The notes: generated from the sequence alone by a model not told the origin. Shown: positions 7,339 to 17,235, counted from the stretch's first letter. The stretch is 17,699 nucleotides of DNA from Thermoplasmatota archaeon (GCA_023475455.1 JAMCVR010000022.1:1-17699); one strand, 5' to 3'. Made by a program: numbers and translations.

Positions 7339-8415
7339 ATGACTGTCACCCGAACCGACGACACCCGCATCGAGCAAAGCGGCGAGCTGCTCGCCCCGAT
7401 GCAGGTCATGCGCGAACTGCGCGCCAGCGAAGCCGTGCACGCGCACGTGGCGCGCGCGCGCAGCGCCATTCACGACGTGCTGCGCGGGGCGGACGACCGC
7501 ATGTTCATCGTCGTCGGTCCCTGTTCCATCCATGACCCGGCCGCCGCGCTCGATTATGCGCGCAAGCTGAAGCCGCTGGCCGACGAGCTCGCGCACGATC
7601 TCATCATCGTGATGCGGGTGTATTTCGAGAAGCCGCGCACCACCGTGGGCTGGAAGGGGCTGATCAACGATCCGCACCTGGACGAGAGCTTCGACATCAA
7701 CGAAGGCCTGCGCCTGGCGCGCAAGTTGTTGCTGGAAATCAACGAAATCGGCCTGCCCTGCGCCACCGAGTTCCTCGACCTGATCTCGCCGCAATACATC
7801 GCCGACCTGGTGAGCTGGGGCGCCATCGGCGCGCGCACCACCGAATCGCAGTCGCACCGCCAACTGGCGTCCGGCCTGTCGTGCCCGGTGGGGTTCAAGA
7901 ACGGCACCGACGGCAGCCTGCGCATCGCGGTGGACGCGATCAAGGCGGCGGCGGCGCGCCATCATTTCATCTCCATCACCAAGTCGGGCCACGTCGGCGT
8001 GTTCAGCACCTCGGGCAACGAAGACACGCATGTGATTCTGCGCGGCGGCAAGGCGCCCAATTACGACGCCGCCAGCGTCAACCTGGCGTGCGGCGAACTG
8101 GCGGCCGCCGGCCTGCGCCAGCAGCTGATGATCGATTTCTCGCATGCCAATTCGAGCAAGCAGTACCGGCGCCAGCTCGACGTCGGCGCCGACGTCGCCG
8201 CGCAGGTGGCGGGCGGCGACACCCGCATCATCGGCGCGATGATCGAAAGCCACCTGAACGCGGGACGCCAGGATCTGATCCTGGGCCAGCCCCTGGAATA
8301 CGCCAAGTCGATCACCGATGCCTGCATCGGCTGGGACGACACCGAACCGCTGCTGCGGATGCTGGCCGATGCGGTGAAAAAACGCCGGCTGACCGCGCCG
8401 GCGGATGAGGAATAA
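7339..8415 (+). CDS. aroG: 3-deoxy-D-arabino-heptulosonate 7-phosphate synthase (class I, AroG/AroF type)
   Basis: It condenses phosphoenolpyruvate and erythrose 4-phosphate to DAHP, the first step of the shikimate pathway for Phe, Tyr and Trp. The 358-residue length fits the ~350-residue class I enzyme. The metal ligands known from E. coli AroG are all present: C62 (GPCSIHD), H269 (DFSHANSSKQ), E303 (MIESHL) and D327 (TDACIGW). The substrate-binding GARTTESQ and GFKNGTDG segments are intact. ATG 7339 is preceded by CGGAG seven bases upstream. An upstream TTG at 7294 lies in the terminator T-run and is rejected. The Phe-rich leader suggests that transcription responds to Phe. Which amino acid inhibits the enzyme cannot be told from sequence. 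A stand-alone unit: 4.5S RNA follows after 16 bp. Confidence 0.95.
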   Translation: MTVTRTDDTRIEQSGELLAPMQVMRELRASEAVHAHVARARSAIHDVLRGADDRMFIVVGPCSIHDPAAALDYARKLKPLADELAHDLIIVMRVYFEKPRTTVGWKGLINDPHLDESFDINEGLRLARKLLLEINEIGLPCATEFLDLISPQYIADLVSWGAIGARTTESQSHRQLASGLSCPVGFKNGTDGSLRIAVDAIKAAAARHHFISITKSGHVGVFSTSGNEDTHVILRGGKAPNYDAASVNLACGELAAAGLRQQLMIDFSHANSSKQYRRQLDVGADVAAQVAGGDTRIIGAMIESHLNAGRQDLILGQPLEYAKSITDACIGWDDTEPLLRMLADAVKKRRLTAPADEE

Positions 8416-8419
8416 GCGT

Positions 8420-8425
8420 TAAAAT
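8420..8425 (+). promoter_or_regulatory. Probable -10 box of the 4.5S RNA gene
   Basis: TAAAAT matches the -10 consensus at five of six positions. It lies seven bases before G8432, the predicted first base of the SRP RNA. It begins five bases after the aroG stop. No convincing -35 box is visible at 17 bp spacing. Confidence 0.5.
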
Positions 8426-8431
8426 GCGCAT

Positions 8432-8526
8432 GGCGGGCCTCCCCGCATGGCTAAGTCGTGAATCGGGTCAGGTCCGGAAGGAAGCAGCCACAGCGAGTGA
8501 TGCCAGTGCCGGGGTTCTGGCTCGCC
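8432..8526 (+). ncRNA. ffs: 4.5S RNA (small bacterial signal recognition particle RNA)
   Basis: This RNA binds Ffh and forms the SRP that targets nascent membrane proteins. The conserved domain IV core GGTCAGGTCCGGAAGGAAGC (8466-8485), including the GGAA tetraloop and the asymmetric bulge, is present, with GCAGCC following. The ends GGCGGGCC (8432-8439) and GGCTCGCC (8519-8526) pair, with one G-U, giving a molecule of about 95 nt, the usual small SRP RNA size. It lies directly before dnaX-ybaB-recR. The same neighbourhood (scr-dnaX-yaaK-recR) is known in Bacillus subtilis, so this is an old conserved arrangement. The exact ends are estimated from the terminal pairing. Confidence 0.93.
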
Positions 8527-8558
8527 ACTTACGATTCTGGAGTTAGGAATTAGGATCT

Positions 8559-8627
8559 AGGGGCTAGGGATGGTAAATCGCTCAAGTCATGCGTGCCGGT
8601 ATCGTGTGCTCCTAAATCCTAGCCCCT
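8559..8627. repeat. Inverted repeat between ffs and dnaX
   Basis: AGGGGCTAGG (8559-8568) is mirrored by CCTAGCCCCT (8618-8627), 49 bp apart. The left arm sits in a run of related TTAGGA/CTAGGG words (8541-8570) and a similar CCCAGCCCCT word follows at 8632. It looks like a small low-complexity intergenic repeat. It has no T-run, so it is not a terminator. It leaves dnaX without an obvious ribosome binding site. Confidence 0.5.
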
Positions 8628-8645
8628 ATTTCCCAGCCCCTGCAC

Positions 8646-10334
8646 ATGACTGATCTCTTCGGCGACTCCGCTTCACCCGCACTTGCGCTGGCGCGCAAAT
8701 GGCGGCCGCGCGCGTTTGCCGACCTCAAGGGACAGGAGCATGTGGTGCAGGCGCTCTCCAACGCGCTGACGCAGGGGCGGCTGCACCACGCCTATCTGCT
8801 GACCGGCACCCGCGGGGTGGGCAAGACCACGCTGGCGCGGATTCTCGCCAAGTGCCTCAACTGCGAGACCGGGGTGACGGCGACGCCGTGCGGGGTCTGT
8901 TCGGCCTGCACCCAGATCGACGCCGGGCGCTTCGTCGATCTGCTCGAACTGGACGCGGCGTCGAACACCGGCGTCGACAACATGCGCGAGGTGCTCGACA
9001 ACGCGCAGTACGCGCCGACGGTGGGGCGCTACAAGGTCTACCTCATCGACGAAGTGCACATGCTGTCGAAGCCAGCCTTCAACTCCATGCTGAAAACGCT
9101 GGAAGAGCCGCCCGCGCACGTGAAGTTCATCCTCGCCACCACCGATCCGCAGAAGATTCCGGTGACGGTATTGAGTCGCTGCCTGCAATTCAACCTGAAG
9201 CCGATGCCGCCGGCGCTGGTGGCGCAGCACCTGAGCGAGGTGCTGGCGCAGGAAAACGTCGACGCCGAACCCGCCGCGCTCAACCTCCTGGCGCGCGCCG
9301 CCGCCGGCAGCATGCGCGACGCGCTGTCACTGACCGACCAGGCGATCGCCTACGGCGGCGGCAAGGTGGAAGCAGCCGCAGTCGAGTCCATGCTCGGCAC
9401 GGTGCGGCGCGATTACCTGTTCGACCTGCTCGACGCGCTGGCGGCGCGCGACGGCGATGCGCTGCTGACGCAGGCGCGGCAGCTGGCCGAGCGCGGCATT
9501 GCCTTCGATGCGACGCTGCAGGACCTGGGCACCCTGCTCACCTGGCTGGCCCTGCTGCTGCATGCGCCCAATGCAATTGAAAGCGGCGCGGTGGAAAACA
9601 GTCCCGACGCCGAGCGGATGCAGGCCGCCGCCGCGCAGCTGGACGCCGAAACCGTGCAGCTGTATTACCAGATTGCGCTGAACGGCCGCCGCGACCTGCC
9701 GTATGCGCCGGACGAGTTTTCCGGGTTCTGCATGACGCTGCTGCGCATGCTGGCGTTCGCCCCCGGTTCGGGCGCGCCGCGTGCCGAGCCGGAAGCGCAT
9801 GCCGCCGCGCCGATGGCGGCAGCCGTGTCGCCTGCGGCCGCGCCCGCCGCCGTGCCGCGTGCCGCACCCGCCGTGCCGGTCACGGCCGCTGCGCCGTCCG
9901 TACCTGTCGCCGCCCCGCTGCAAGCCCGCGAACCCTCCCCACGCGCAGCCTGGGACTGGCTCGCCGTCGTCGCCGGGCTGCGTCTCGGCGGCATGGCGAA
10001 AATGCTTGCCGACCACTGCGAACTGGCGTCGCAGACAGACGATGCGGTGACGCTGCGCGTGGGCGAAGCGCACAGGCATCTGCTCGACCGAACCTATCAG
10101 GACAAGCTGGTGTCGGCGCTGCGCGACACATACGGCGCGACGCTCAAGGTGACGTTCGAGATGGGCACGGCCGCCGAACAGACGCCGCAGCAGGTGCGCA
10201 CGCGCATCAAGGAAGCGCGCCAGGCCGAAGCGGTGGCCGCCATCGAATCCGATCCCTTTGTGCGTGAGCTGGTCGACCAGTTCGGCGGCCGGATCGACGC
10301 CTCAACCATACAACCCTTAGGAGAACACCCATGA
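8646..10334 (+). CDS. dnaX: DNA polymerase III subunit tau (and gamma)
   Basis: It is the clamp-loader ATPase that ties together the replicative polymerase, helicase and clamp loader. In the 562 residues: Walker A GTRGVGKT at 54-61; zinc-binding cysteines C73, C82, C85 and C88; Walker B VYLIDE at 131-136; sensor 1 ATTDPQKIP; and SRC at 177-179. An Ala/Pro linker covers ~375-435, and a C-terminal tau region binds polymerase and helicase in the family. No A-AAA-AAG slippery site is visible, so a gamma form by E. coli-style frameshifting is not supported. Start ATG 8646 has no clear Shine-Dalgarno; the alignment starts well here (LARKWRP). The stop overlaps ybaB by four bases (ATGA). Confidence 0.96.
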   Translation: MTDLFGDSASPALALARKWRPRAFADLKGQEHVVQALSNALTQGRLHHAYLLTGTRGVGKTTLARILAKCLNCETGVTATPCGVCSACTQIDAGRFVDLLELDAASNTGVDNMREVLDNAQYAPTVGRYKVYLIDEVHMLSKPAFNSMLKTLEEPPAHVKFILATTDPQKIPVTVLSRCLQFNLKPMPPALVAQHLSEVLAQENVDAEPAALNLLARAAAGSMRDALSLTDQAIAYGGGKVEAAAVESMLGTVRRDYLFDLLDALAARDGDALLTQARQLAERGIAFDATLQDLGTLLTWLALLLHAPNAIESGAVENSPDAERMQAAAAQLDAETVQLYYQIALNGRRDLPYAPDEFSGFCMTLLRMLAFAPGSGAPRAEPEAHAAAPMAAAVSPAAAPAAVPRAAPAVPVTAAAPSVPVAAPLQAREPSPRAAWDWLAVVAGLRLGGMAKMLADHCELASQTDDAVTLRVGEAHRHLLDRTYQDKLVSALRDTYGATLKVTFEMGTAAEQTPQQVRTRIKEARQAEAVAAIESDPFVRELVDQFGGRIDASTIQPLGEHP

Positions 10335-10657
10335 TGAAGGGCGGCATCGGCAACATGATGAAGCAGGTCCAGCAGATGCAGGAAAACATGGCCAGGATGC
10401 AGGCCAAGCTGGCCGAAATCGAAATCGAGGGGCAGAGCGGCGCCGGCATGGTCAAGGTGACGATGACCTGCAAATACGACGTGCGCCGCGTCAGCATCGA
10501 TCCCGGCCTGATGGGCGACGACCGTGAAATGCTGGAGGACCTGGTGGCCGCGGCGGTGAACGACGCGGTGCGCAAGGTCGAATCCACCGTGCAGGAAAAA
10601 ATGGGCAGCGTGACCGCGGGCCTGCCGATTCCGCCGGGGATGAAGCTGCCGTTCTGA
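10331..10657 (+). CDS. ybaB: YbaB/EbfC nucleoid-associated protein
   Basis: It is a small DNA-binding dimer of the YbaB/EbfC family, 108 residues, the usual length. The Met- and Gln-rich N-terminal helix ([16 protein letters not shown]) and the C-terminal PGMKLPF are typical of the family. The ATG overlaps the dnaX stop (ATGA). AGGAG at 10319-10323, inside the end of dnaX, is its ribosome binding site, so translation is probably coupled. recR follows after 10 bp. In many bacteria this gene sits between dnaX and recR. Its precise role is not settled; links to recombination or nucleoid structure are from family knowledge. Confidence 0.95.
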   Translation: MMKGGIGNMMKQVQQMQENMARMQAKLAEIEIEGQSGAGMVKVTMTCKYDVRRVSIDPGLMGDDREMLEDLVAAAVNDAVRKVESTVQEKMGSVTAGLPIPPGMKLPF

Positions 10658-10667
10658 GACGCCATCC

Positions 10668-11261
10668 GTGCAACCTGCCGCGCTCGATAACCTGATCAGC
10701 GCCCTGCGCGTGTTGCCCGGGGTGGGTCCAAAATCGGCGGCACGCATGGCTTACCACCTGCTGCAGCGCGACCGCCGCGGCGCCGAGGCGCTGGCCGGCG
10801 CGCTGCAGCATGCGTTGACGCATCTGCACCACTGCCGCCTGTGCAACAATTTTTCCGAGGCGGAAGTGTGCGAGGTCTGCGCCAGCCCGCGCCGCGACAA
10901 GCGGCAACTGGCGGTGGTCGAAATGCCGGCCGACTTCAACATGATGGAGGCCACGCAGAGCTACAACGGCCTGTATTTCGTGCTGATGGGGCGCCTCTCG
11001 CCGCTCGACGGCATCGGCCCGCGCGAGATCCATCTCGACCGCCTGATCGATCGCGCGCTCGACGGCGTGGTCGAGGAAGTGATCCTGGCGACCAACTTCA
11101 CGCCGGAGGGCGAAGCCACCGCGCACACCATCGGCGAACTGCTGAAGGCGCGCGGCCTGAAAGTGAGCCGCCTGGCGCGCGGCGTGCCGGTGGGCGGCGA
11201 ACTGGAATACGTCGACAGCGGCACGCTGGCGCAGGCCGTGCGGGACCGGCGTGCGGTTTAA
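10668..11261 (+). CDS. recR: Recombination mediator protein RecR
   Basis: RecR works with RecO and RecF to load RecA onto gaps coated with single-strand binding protein. At 197 residues it is full length: helix-hairpin-helix [13 protein letters not shown] at 16-28, zinc finger C56/C59/C68/C71, a Toprim domain from ~79 (VVEMPAD) and the usual C-terminal region ([13 protein letters not shown]). It starts at GTG 10668, ten bases after ybaB, with only a weak ribosome binding site. It is the last gene of dnaX-ybaB-recR. Codons 34-197 are repeated 785 bp downstream, but this copy is intact. Confidence 0.95.
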   Translation: MQPAALDNLISALRVLPGVGPKSAARMAYHLLQRDRRGAEALAGALQHALTHLHHCRLCNNFSEAEVCEVCASPRRDKRQLAVVEMPADFNMMEATQSYNGLYFVLMGRLSPLDGIGPREIHLDRLIDRALDGVVEEVILATNFTPEGEATAHTIGELLKARGLKVSRLARGVPVGGELEYVDSGTLAQAVRDRRAV

Positions 11262-11300
11262 TGTGACGGATGCGAGTGTATTGAAGTGTAAGAAACTTGA

Positions 11301-11367
11301 ACAAGGAGGGCGCTGAGGACGCCGAGGCAGGCACGATTTTCCTCCGTGCCCTCTGTGTCCTCCTTGT
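11301..11367. repeat. Imperfect palindrome between recR and purB (copy 1)
   Basis: ACAAGGAGG (11301-11309) pairs with CCTCCTTGT (11359-11367), and GGCACG (11330-11335) pairs with CGTGCC (11345-11350) around a 9-nt loop. The arms between are uneven. An A-run, not a T-run, follows on the plus strand, so it is not an intrinsic terminator for recR. The reverse strand reads ACAAGGAGGACACAGAGGGC, like dispersed 'ACACAGAGG' intergenic repeats I recall from many genomes. It recurs at 12086-12152 through tandem duplication 4. Confidence 0.6.
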
Positions 11368-11369
11368 AA

Positions 11370-12046
<677 letters not shown>

Positions 12047-12154
12047 TGTGACGGATGCGAGTGTATTGAAGTGTAAGAAACTTGAACAAGGAGGGCGCTG
12101 AGGACGCCGAGGCAGGCACGATTTTCCTCCGTGCCCTCTGTGTCCTCCTTGTAA

Positions 12155-13555
<1,401 letters not shown>

Positions 13556-13566
13556 GCGGAGGCATC

Positions 13567-14409
13567 ATGTCCGGACATGCGCTCGATGTCAGTCTCGCCG
13601 ACTTCCAGCAACATGTGCTGGAGGAGTCGAAGCATCGTCCGGTGGTGGTCGATTTCTGGGCGCCGTGGTGCGGGCCGTGCAAATCGCTGAAGCCCATCCT
13701 GGAGAAACTCGCTGCCGAATACGGCGGCAAGTTCCTGCTCGCCAAGATCAACGCCGACGACAACCAGGAACTCGCTGCCCGCTACGGCGTGCGCGGCATT
13801 CCGAGCGTCCAGGCCTTCGTCGACGGCGAGCCGGTCGACGAGTTTTCCGGCGCGCTGCCGGAAGGCGAGGTGCGGGCCTTTCTCGACCGCCTGATACCGA
13901 GCCCGGCCGACGAACTGCGTGTCCAGGCTGCCGAACTGCGTGCCGCGGGCGACATTCCTGCCGCGCTGCAGAAGCTGGCCGATGCTTCAGGAATCGACCC
14001 GGCCCACGTCGGCGCGCGGCTCGATGCGGCGGAACTCATGCTTGACCTCAACGAAGCCGACGAAGCGCGCCGGCTGATCGGCAGCGTGCCGGATGACGCG
14101 GATCCGCGTGTGCCAGTGCTGAAGGCGCGGCTGCGGTTCATGGGGGCGGCGGGCGAGGACGAGGCGGCGCTGGCCGCGCGGGTGGCGGCGAACGAGAACG
14201 ATCTGGAGGCGCGGCTGAAGCTCGCCAACCTGCTGGTTGCCGCCGGCCGATATGAGGCGGGGATGGACCAGCTGCTGGAAATCGTGCGTCGCGACCGCGG
14301 CTTCGGGGACGACATCGGCCGCAAGACGCTGCTGTCGGTGTTCAACCTGCTGAATGGCGATGAACGGGTGAGCCGTTACCGGCGCATGCTTTCCAGCCTG
14401 CTGTACTGA
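13567..14409 (+). CDS. Thioredoxin-TPR protein, CnoX/YbbN type
   Basis: It has an N-terminal thioredoxin fold (residues 8-108) with an intact redox motif WCGPC (C35, C38) and cis-Pro P78 (RGIPS). An Ala/Leu/Glu-rich C-terminal half (115-280) of TPR-like helix pairs follows. At 280 residues this is the CnoX/YbbN architecture, a co-chaperone that hands substrates to GroEL/DnaK under oxidative stress. E. coli YbbN lacks the first cysteine, whereas this protein keeps both and may be a true oxidoreductase as well. Start ATG 13567 follows GGAGG by four bases. It is likely co-transcribed with purB and is convergent with greB. Codons 121-280 are repeated 625 bp downstream, but this copy is complete. 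Confidence 0.88.
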   Translation: MSGHALDVSLADFQQHVLEESKHRPVVVDFWAPWCGPCKSLKPILEKLAAEYGGKFLLAKINADDNQELAARYGVRGIPSVQAFVDGEPVDEFSGALPEGEVRAFLDRLIPSPADELRVQAAELRAAGDIPAALQKLADASGIDPAHVGARLDAAELMLDLNEADEARRLIGSVPDDADPRVPVLKARLRFMGAAGEDEAALAARVAANENDLEARLKLANLLVAAGRYEAGMDQLLEIVRRDRGFGDDIGRKTLLSVFNLLNGDERVSRYRRMLSSLLY

Positions 14410-14421
14410 GTTTTGCTCAGT
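14405..14421. other. Small palindrome between convergent stop codons
   Basis: ACTGAG (14405-14410) and CTCAGT (14416-14421) flank TTTTG. The palindrome contains the TGA of the thioredoxin gene and the TCA complement of the greB stop, only 7 bp apart. It recurs at 15030-15046. It is too short and lacks a T-run, so it is at best a weak bidirectional end signal. Confidence 0.35.
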
Positions 14422-14553
14422 CGATGGCCTGGTAGCGGACCTCGACGATCTCCACCTCGCGCCGTCCGTCCGGCGTCTGCACGCTGACGGTGTCGCCTTC
14501 GCGCGCCTTCAGCAGCGCGCGCGCCATCGGCGAAATCCACGCGATGCGACCGC
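14417..14553 (-). pseudogene. greB 3' fragment (duplicate)
   Basis: It encodes the last ~45 residues of GreB (the SPMARALL region to the C-terminus), ending at the same TGA in the palindrome. At 14553 it runs into the duplicated thioredoxin sequence. It is a by-product of tandem duplication 5 with no start. Confidence 0.85.
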
Positions 14554-15034
14554 TGCCGAACTGCGTGCCGCGGGCGACATTCCTGCCGCGCTGCAGAAGC
14601 TGGCCGATGCTTCAGGAATCGACCCGGCCCACGTCGGCGCGCGGCTCGATGCGGCGGAACTCATGCTTGACCTCAACGAAGCCGACGAAGCGCGCCGGCT
14701 GATCGGCAGCGTGCCGGATGACGCGGATCCGCGTGTGCCAGTGCTGAAGGCGCGGCTGCGGTTCATGGGGGCGGCGGGCGAGGACGAGGCGGCGCTGGCC
14801 GCGCGGGTGGCGGCGAACGAGAACGATCTGGAGGCGCGGCTGAAGCTCGCCAACCTGCTGGTTGCCGCCGGCCGATATGAGGCGGGGATGGACCAGCTGC
14901 TGGAAATCGTGCGTCGCGACCGCGGCTTCGGGGACGACATCGGCCGCAAGACGCTGCTGTCGGTGTTCAACCTGCTGAATGGCGATGAACGGGTGAGCCG
15001 TTACCGGCGCATGCTTTCCAGCCTGCTGTACTGA
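14552..15034 (+). pseudogene. Thioredoxin-TPR 3' fragment (duplicate)
   Basis: It encodes residues 121-280 of the CnoX-like protein, the TPR-like half, without the thioredoxin domain. An internal ATG at 14663 leaves a 123-codon frame, and no ribosome binding site is evident. It is a by-product of tandem duplication 5. Confidence 0.85.
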
Positions 15035-15041
15035 GTTTTGC

Positions 15042-15599
15042 TCAGTCGATGGCCTGGTAGCGGACCTCGACGATCTCCACCTCGCGCCGTCCGTCCGGCG
15101 TCTGCACGCTGACGGTGTCGCCTTCGCGCGCCTTCAGCAGCGCGCGCGCCATCGGCGAAATCCACGCGATGCGACCGCGCCCGGCGTCGGCTTCGTCGAC
15201 GCCGACGATGGCGTAGGTGGATTCACGGCCGTCCTGATCCGCGACCGTGACGGTGGCGCCGAAAAACACCTGGTCGGTGGCGTCGCGCCGGGCGGGGTCG
15301 ACGACCTCTGCGTGTTCCAGCCGCTTGGACAAAAACCGGATGCGGCGATCGACTTCGCGCAGGCGCTTCTTGCCGTAGATGTAATCGCCGTTTTCCGAGC
15401 GGTCGCCGTTGCTCGCGGCCCAGGAGATGGTTTCCACCAGCTTGGGCCGCTCGACTTTCCACAGATGATTGAATTCGGCATCCAGCCGCGCGTAGCCCGC
15501 GGGCGTCATGTAGTTCTTCGACCCCACCGGCAGGGCTGGCGCAGCGGCGTCGTCTTCGTCGTCCGGTGCGTCGGTTTCCTTCACGAAGGCTTTGTTCAT
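15042..15599 (-). CDS. greB: Transcription elongation factor GreB
   Basis: GreB inserts its coiled coil into the RNA polymerase secondary channel and stimulates cleavage of backtracked RNA. Of the 185 residues, 1-28 are an acidic extension (TDAPDDEDD). The coiled-coil domain (~30-100) carries the tip motif GDRSENGDY with the key acids D66 and E69 and the GreB-type KKRLREVDRRIRFLSKRL. A C-terminal FKBP-like domain with SPMARALL follows. GreA lacks the KKRLRE pattern, so GreB is preferred. The ATG at 15599 overlaps the stop of the upstream DUF2905 gene (ATGA), so translation is probably coupled. A longer frame to 15788 overlaps DUF2905 and is rejected. The gene is convergent with the thioredoxin gene, and its last 137 bp are duplicated. 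Confidence 0.93.
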   Translation of the reverse strand: MNKAFVKETDAPDDEDDAAAPALPVGSKNYMTPAGYARLDAEFNHLWKVERPKLVETISWAASNGDRSENGDYIYGKKRLREVDRRIRFLSKRLEHAEVVDPARRDATDQVFFGATVTVADQDGRESTYAIVGVDEADAGRGRIAWISPMARALLKAREGDTVSVQTPDGRREVEIVEVRYQAID

Positions 15600-15796
15600 C
15601 GGCCCAATAAATACGCAAGCAGCGAAAGCACCAGCGACATGAGAATGACGCTGGTGAAGGGAAAGTAGAAGGTGCCGCGCGCGCGTTTCACCCGCAGGTC
15701 GCCCGGCAGCCGGCCGAGTCCCAGACGGTTGAGCCAGGGCGTGAGCAGCCCCAGAATCAGCAGCGCTGCAATCAGGGTGATCAACCATTTCAGCAT
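15596..15796 (-). CDS. DUF2905 small membrane protein
   Basis: It has 66 residues with a hydrophobic N-terminal segment (LITLIAALLILGLL, ~5-18), the family signature GLGRLPGDLRV, FYFPFTS, and a second hydrophobic segment (VILMSLVLSLLAYLL). This is the two-helix pattern of the DUF2905 family of inner-membrane proteins, whose function is unknown. It starts at ATG 15796 without a strong ribosome binding site. Its TGA overlaps the greB start by four bases. A 91-bp gap holding a GC-rich hairpin separates it from the lipoprotein gene upstream. Confidence 0.88.
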   Translation of the reverse strand: MLKWLITLIAALLILGLLTPWLNRLGLGRLPGDLRVKRARGTFYFPFTSVILMSLVLSLLAYLLGR

Positions 15797-15853
15797 GGGC
15801 TGATTTTAGTCGATGGACCGAAGCCGACGTTCGAATTCTCCAGATTTCGCGTG

Positions 15854-15877
15854 CCCGGCGCGAACGGGTGCGCCGGG
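15854..15877. other. GC-rich stem-loop between lipoprotein and DUF2905 genes
   Basis: CCCGGCGC (15854-15861) and GCGCCGGG (15870-15877) form a perfect 8-bp stem with an 8-nt loop, ten bases beyond the lipoprotein stop on the minus strand. No T-run follows in the minus direction and only TTT in the plus direction. It may slow or partly end transcription, but it is not a canonical terminator. Confidence 0.4.
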
Positions 15878-15887
15878 TTTAAAGCGG

Positions 15888-16091
15888 CTAAGGCTGGGTT
15901 TCCGCTTCCATCTGTTTGCGCTGCGCCTCGGCCGCCTCCTGCATCTGCTGCTCCGCGGCGCGGGCTTTTTCTATCGTCTGGATCTGCGTTTCGAATACGG
16001 GATTGGGCTGGCGTTCGGTTTCGGGCTGCGGCGGTGGAGTGGGGTCGCAGGCGGTCAAAATCAAGGCAAGCGGAATCAGGGTCCATTTCAT
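15888..16091 (-). CDS. Small predicted lipoprotein with coiled-coil tail
   Basis: It has 67 residues. A short signal peptide (MKWTLIPLALILTAC) ends in a lipobox LTAC with the lipidated cysteine at C15. A Pro-rich stretch (DPTPPPQPETERQPNP) follows, then an Ala/Glu/Gln/Lys helix (KARAAEQQMQEAAEAQRKQ) that looks like a coiled coil. It is likely anchored to the inner or outer membrane facing the periplasm. I do not recognise a specific family. The ATG at 16091 overlaps the stop of the upstream gene (ATGA), so translation is probably coupled. A longer open frame up to 16412 is an overlap shadow. Confidence 0.8.
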   Translation of the reverse strand: MKWTLIPLALILTACDPTPPPQPETERQPNPVFETQIQTIEKARAAEQQMQEAAEAQRKQMEAETQP

Positions 16092-16639
16092 GGTGCGTCC
16101 TCCAGTAAACCCGTGGGCAGGCCGTCGATGCTGACCTGGTTTTTCTCGCGCCAGTAATCCAGCAGGCCGACCGTGCCTTTCTTTTCGGCCCAGCGCGCCA
16201 GGGTGTCGCGCTCGCCCTGGCAGGCATACATCGGCACGGCGTAGCCGCACGAGGTTTGCACCGAATCGATGTCGAGCACGATGAGCTGGCGTTCTCCCGG
16301 CAGATCGGGAAAGTGGCGGCGCAGCCCGCTCCATTCGGCGTCCAGTCGGCGCACGACGCGGCCGCGCCCGTACAGGCGCAGGATCAGCGGGTCGGCGTCG
16401 AAGCTGCACCACATCATCGTCATGCGGCCATCGTGTTTCAGGTGGGCGGCGGTTTCGTTGCCGCTGCCGGTGAGATCGAGGTAGGCGACGCGGCTGTCGG
16501 ACAGTACGCGCAGGCTGTCCATCCCCTTGGGCGACAGGTTGAGGCGGCTGTCGGCGGTGCCGGTCGCGGTGAAAAAAATCTTCTGTGCGGCGATGAAGTC
16601 GCGATGCTTGACGTCGAGTGAAGGATAAAAGCGCGCCAT
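16088..16639 (-). CDS. Pyridoxamine 5'-phosphate oxidase-like flavoprotein
   Basis: Its 183 residues resemble the PNPOx-like split-barrel flavin-binding family (FIAAQKIFFTATGTADSRLN, GMDSLRVLSDSRVAYLDLTGSGNETAAHL, MTMMWCSFDADPLILRLYG). The pattern is that of the stand-alone proteins often labelled 'pyridoxamine 5'-phosphate oxidase family', for which no substrate is known. It lacks the longer C-terminal region of true PdxH. Probably cytoplasmic, with FMN or a related cofactor. The ATG at 16639 shares one base with the preceding stop (TGATG), and its own stop overlaps the lipoprotein start, so it sits in a tightly coupled operon. The open frame continues upstream to 16768 inside the Lon-domain gene; that extension is rejected. 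Confidence 0.83.
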   Translation of the reverse strand: MARFYPSLDVKHRDFIAAQKIFFTATGTADSRLNLSPKGMDSLRVLSDSRVAYLDLTGSGNETAAHLKHDGRMTMMWCSFDADPLILRLYGRGRVVRRLDAEWSGLRRHFPDLPGERQLIVLDIDSVQTSCGYAVPMYACQGERDTLARWAEKKGTVGLLDYWREKNQVSIDGLPTGLLEDAP

Positions 16640-17235
16640 CAGTTGACGTGTTTCTTGAGGAATTCGGTGAGGATGCGCAGACGTGTGACGCTGTCGTTCA
16701 TTTCCAGCAGATTCTGCTTGATGGAGCGTTTGAGCGGGAGCACTTCGGACAACCGGTAGCCGACCCACACGGCATTGTCGTATTGGTGGGGCGCGGGGAA
16801 GTGCGCGTCGCCGTATTCGTTGATGATGTGGCGCAGGATCTCGACGGCGAGCTCAAGGTCGTCGGGCACGGCGGTGGCTGCCTCGCCGCTGACCGCTTCC
16901 ACGGCGCCGACGAGCAGGCCGCTCGGTTCGGTGCGGGTGCTGCGGATGACGAAGCGTTCCTGCGCCCGGGTGTCGATGTGCAGGATGCCGGTCTGCGGCA
17001 TGTCCCAGTCGGTGACGCGCATGCAGGTGCCGACGGCATAGAGGACGGCGGGGGTGCCCGTTTCGGTGCCTTCGCGAATGGCGCAAATGCCGAACGGCGT
17101 GCCGTCGGCAATGGCCTGTTTGACCATGTCGAGGTAACGCTGCTCGAAAATGCGCAGCGGCAGCAGCCCGCCGGGAAACACCACGGTATTCAGCGGGAAG
17201 AGCGGGAGCGCGGATTGTCCGGATGCCGGGCTCAC
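16639..17235 (-). CDS. Lon N-terminal (substrate-binding) domain protein
   Basis: Its 198 residues are made up almost wholly of the LON N-domain: [29 protein letters not shown] at 10-38, FGICAIREG, and [25 protein letters not shown] helical tail follows ([23 protein letters not shown]). There is no AAA+ or protease domain, so this is the stand-alone family (PF02190), of unknown exact role, perhaps substrate recognition. I chose GTG 17235, which overlaps the ubiX stop (GTGA) and puts the conserved LPLFPL near the start. The frame is open to 17547 but only as a shadow of ubiX. The next gene starts on its stop codon (TGATG). Confidence 0.88.
   Translation of the reverse strand: MSPASGQSALPLFPLNTVVFPGGLLPLRIFEQRYLDMVKQAIADGTPFGICAIREGTETGTPAVLYAVGTCMRVTDWDMPQTGILHIDTRAQERFVIRSTRTEPSGLLVGAVEAVSGEAATAVPDDLELAVEILRHIINEYGDAHFPAPHQYDNAVWVGYRLSEVLPLKRSIKQNLLEMNDSVTRLRILTEFLKKHVN

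Larger units (their letters stand above)
13927..15178. repeat. Tandem duplication 5: 625-bp unit (thioredoxin C-terminus to greB 3' end)
   Basis: Bases 13927-14553 and 14552-15178 match at a constant offset of 625, with only GC (14552-14553) shared at the junction. The match ends at g13926/c14551 and t14554/g15179. The unit covers thioredoxin codons 121-280, the short convergent spacer and the last ~45 codons of greB. Both genes keep one complete copy, on the outer sides. Confidence 0.92.

Noticed and set aside
9990..10010. Programmed frameshift site in dnaX
   Set aside because: GCG AAA ATG CTT has only four A's in a row and is not a slippery heptamer; no stem-loop was evident after it.
11301..11367. 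Intrinsic terminator after recR
   Set aside because: The stem is followed by A's on the plus strand and by no T-run on the minus strand.
15600..15788. Longer greB start at 15788
   Set aside because: The extra 63 residues overlap the DUF2905 gene in another frame and have no GreB similarity. ATG 15599 overlaps the DUF2905 stop as expected for coupled genes.
16640..16768. N-terminal extension of the PNPOx-like protein to 16768
   Set aside because: It lies inside the Lon-domain gene in another frame, with Arg/His-rich noise. ATG 16639 forms the TGATG overlap.
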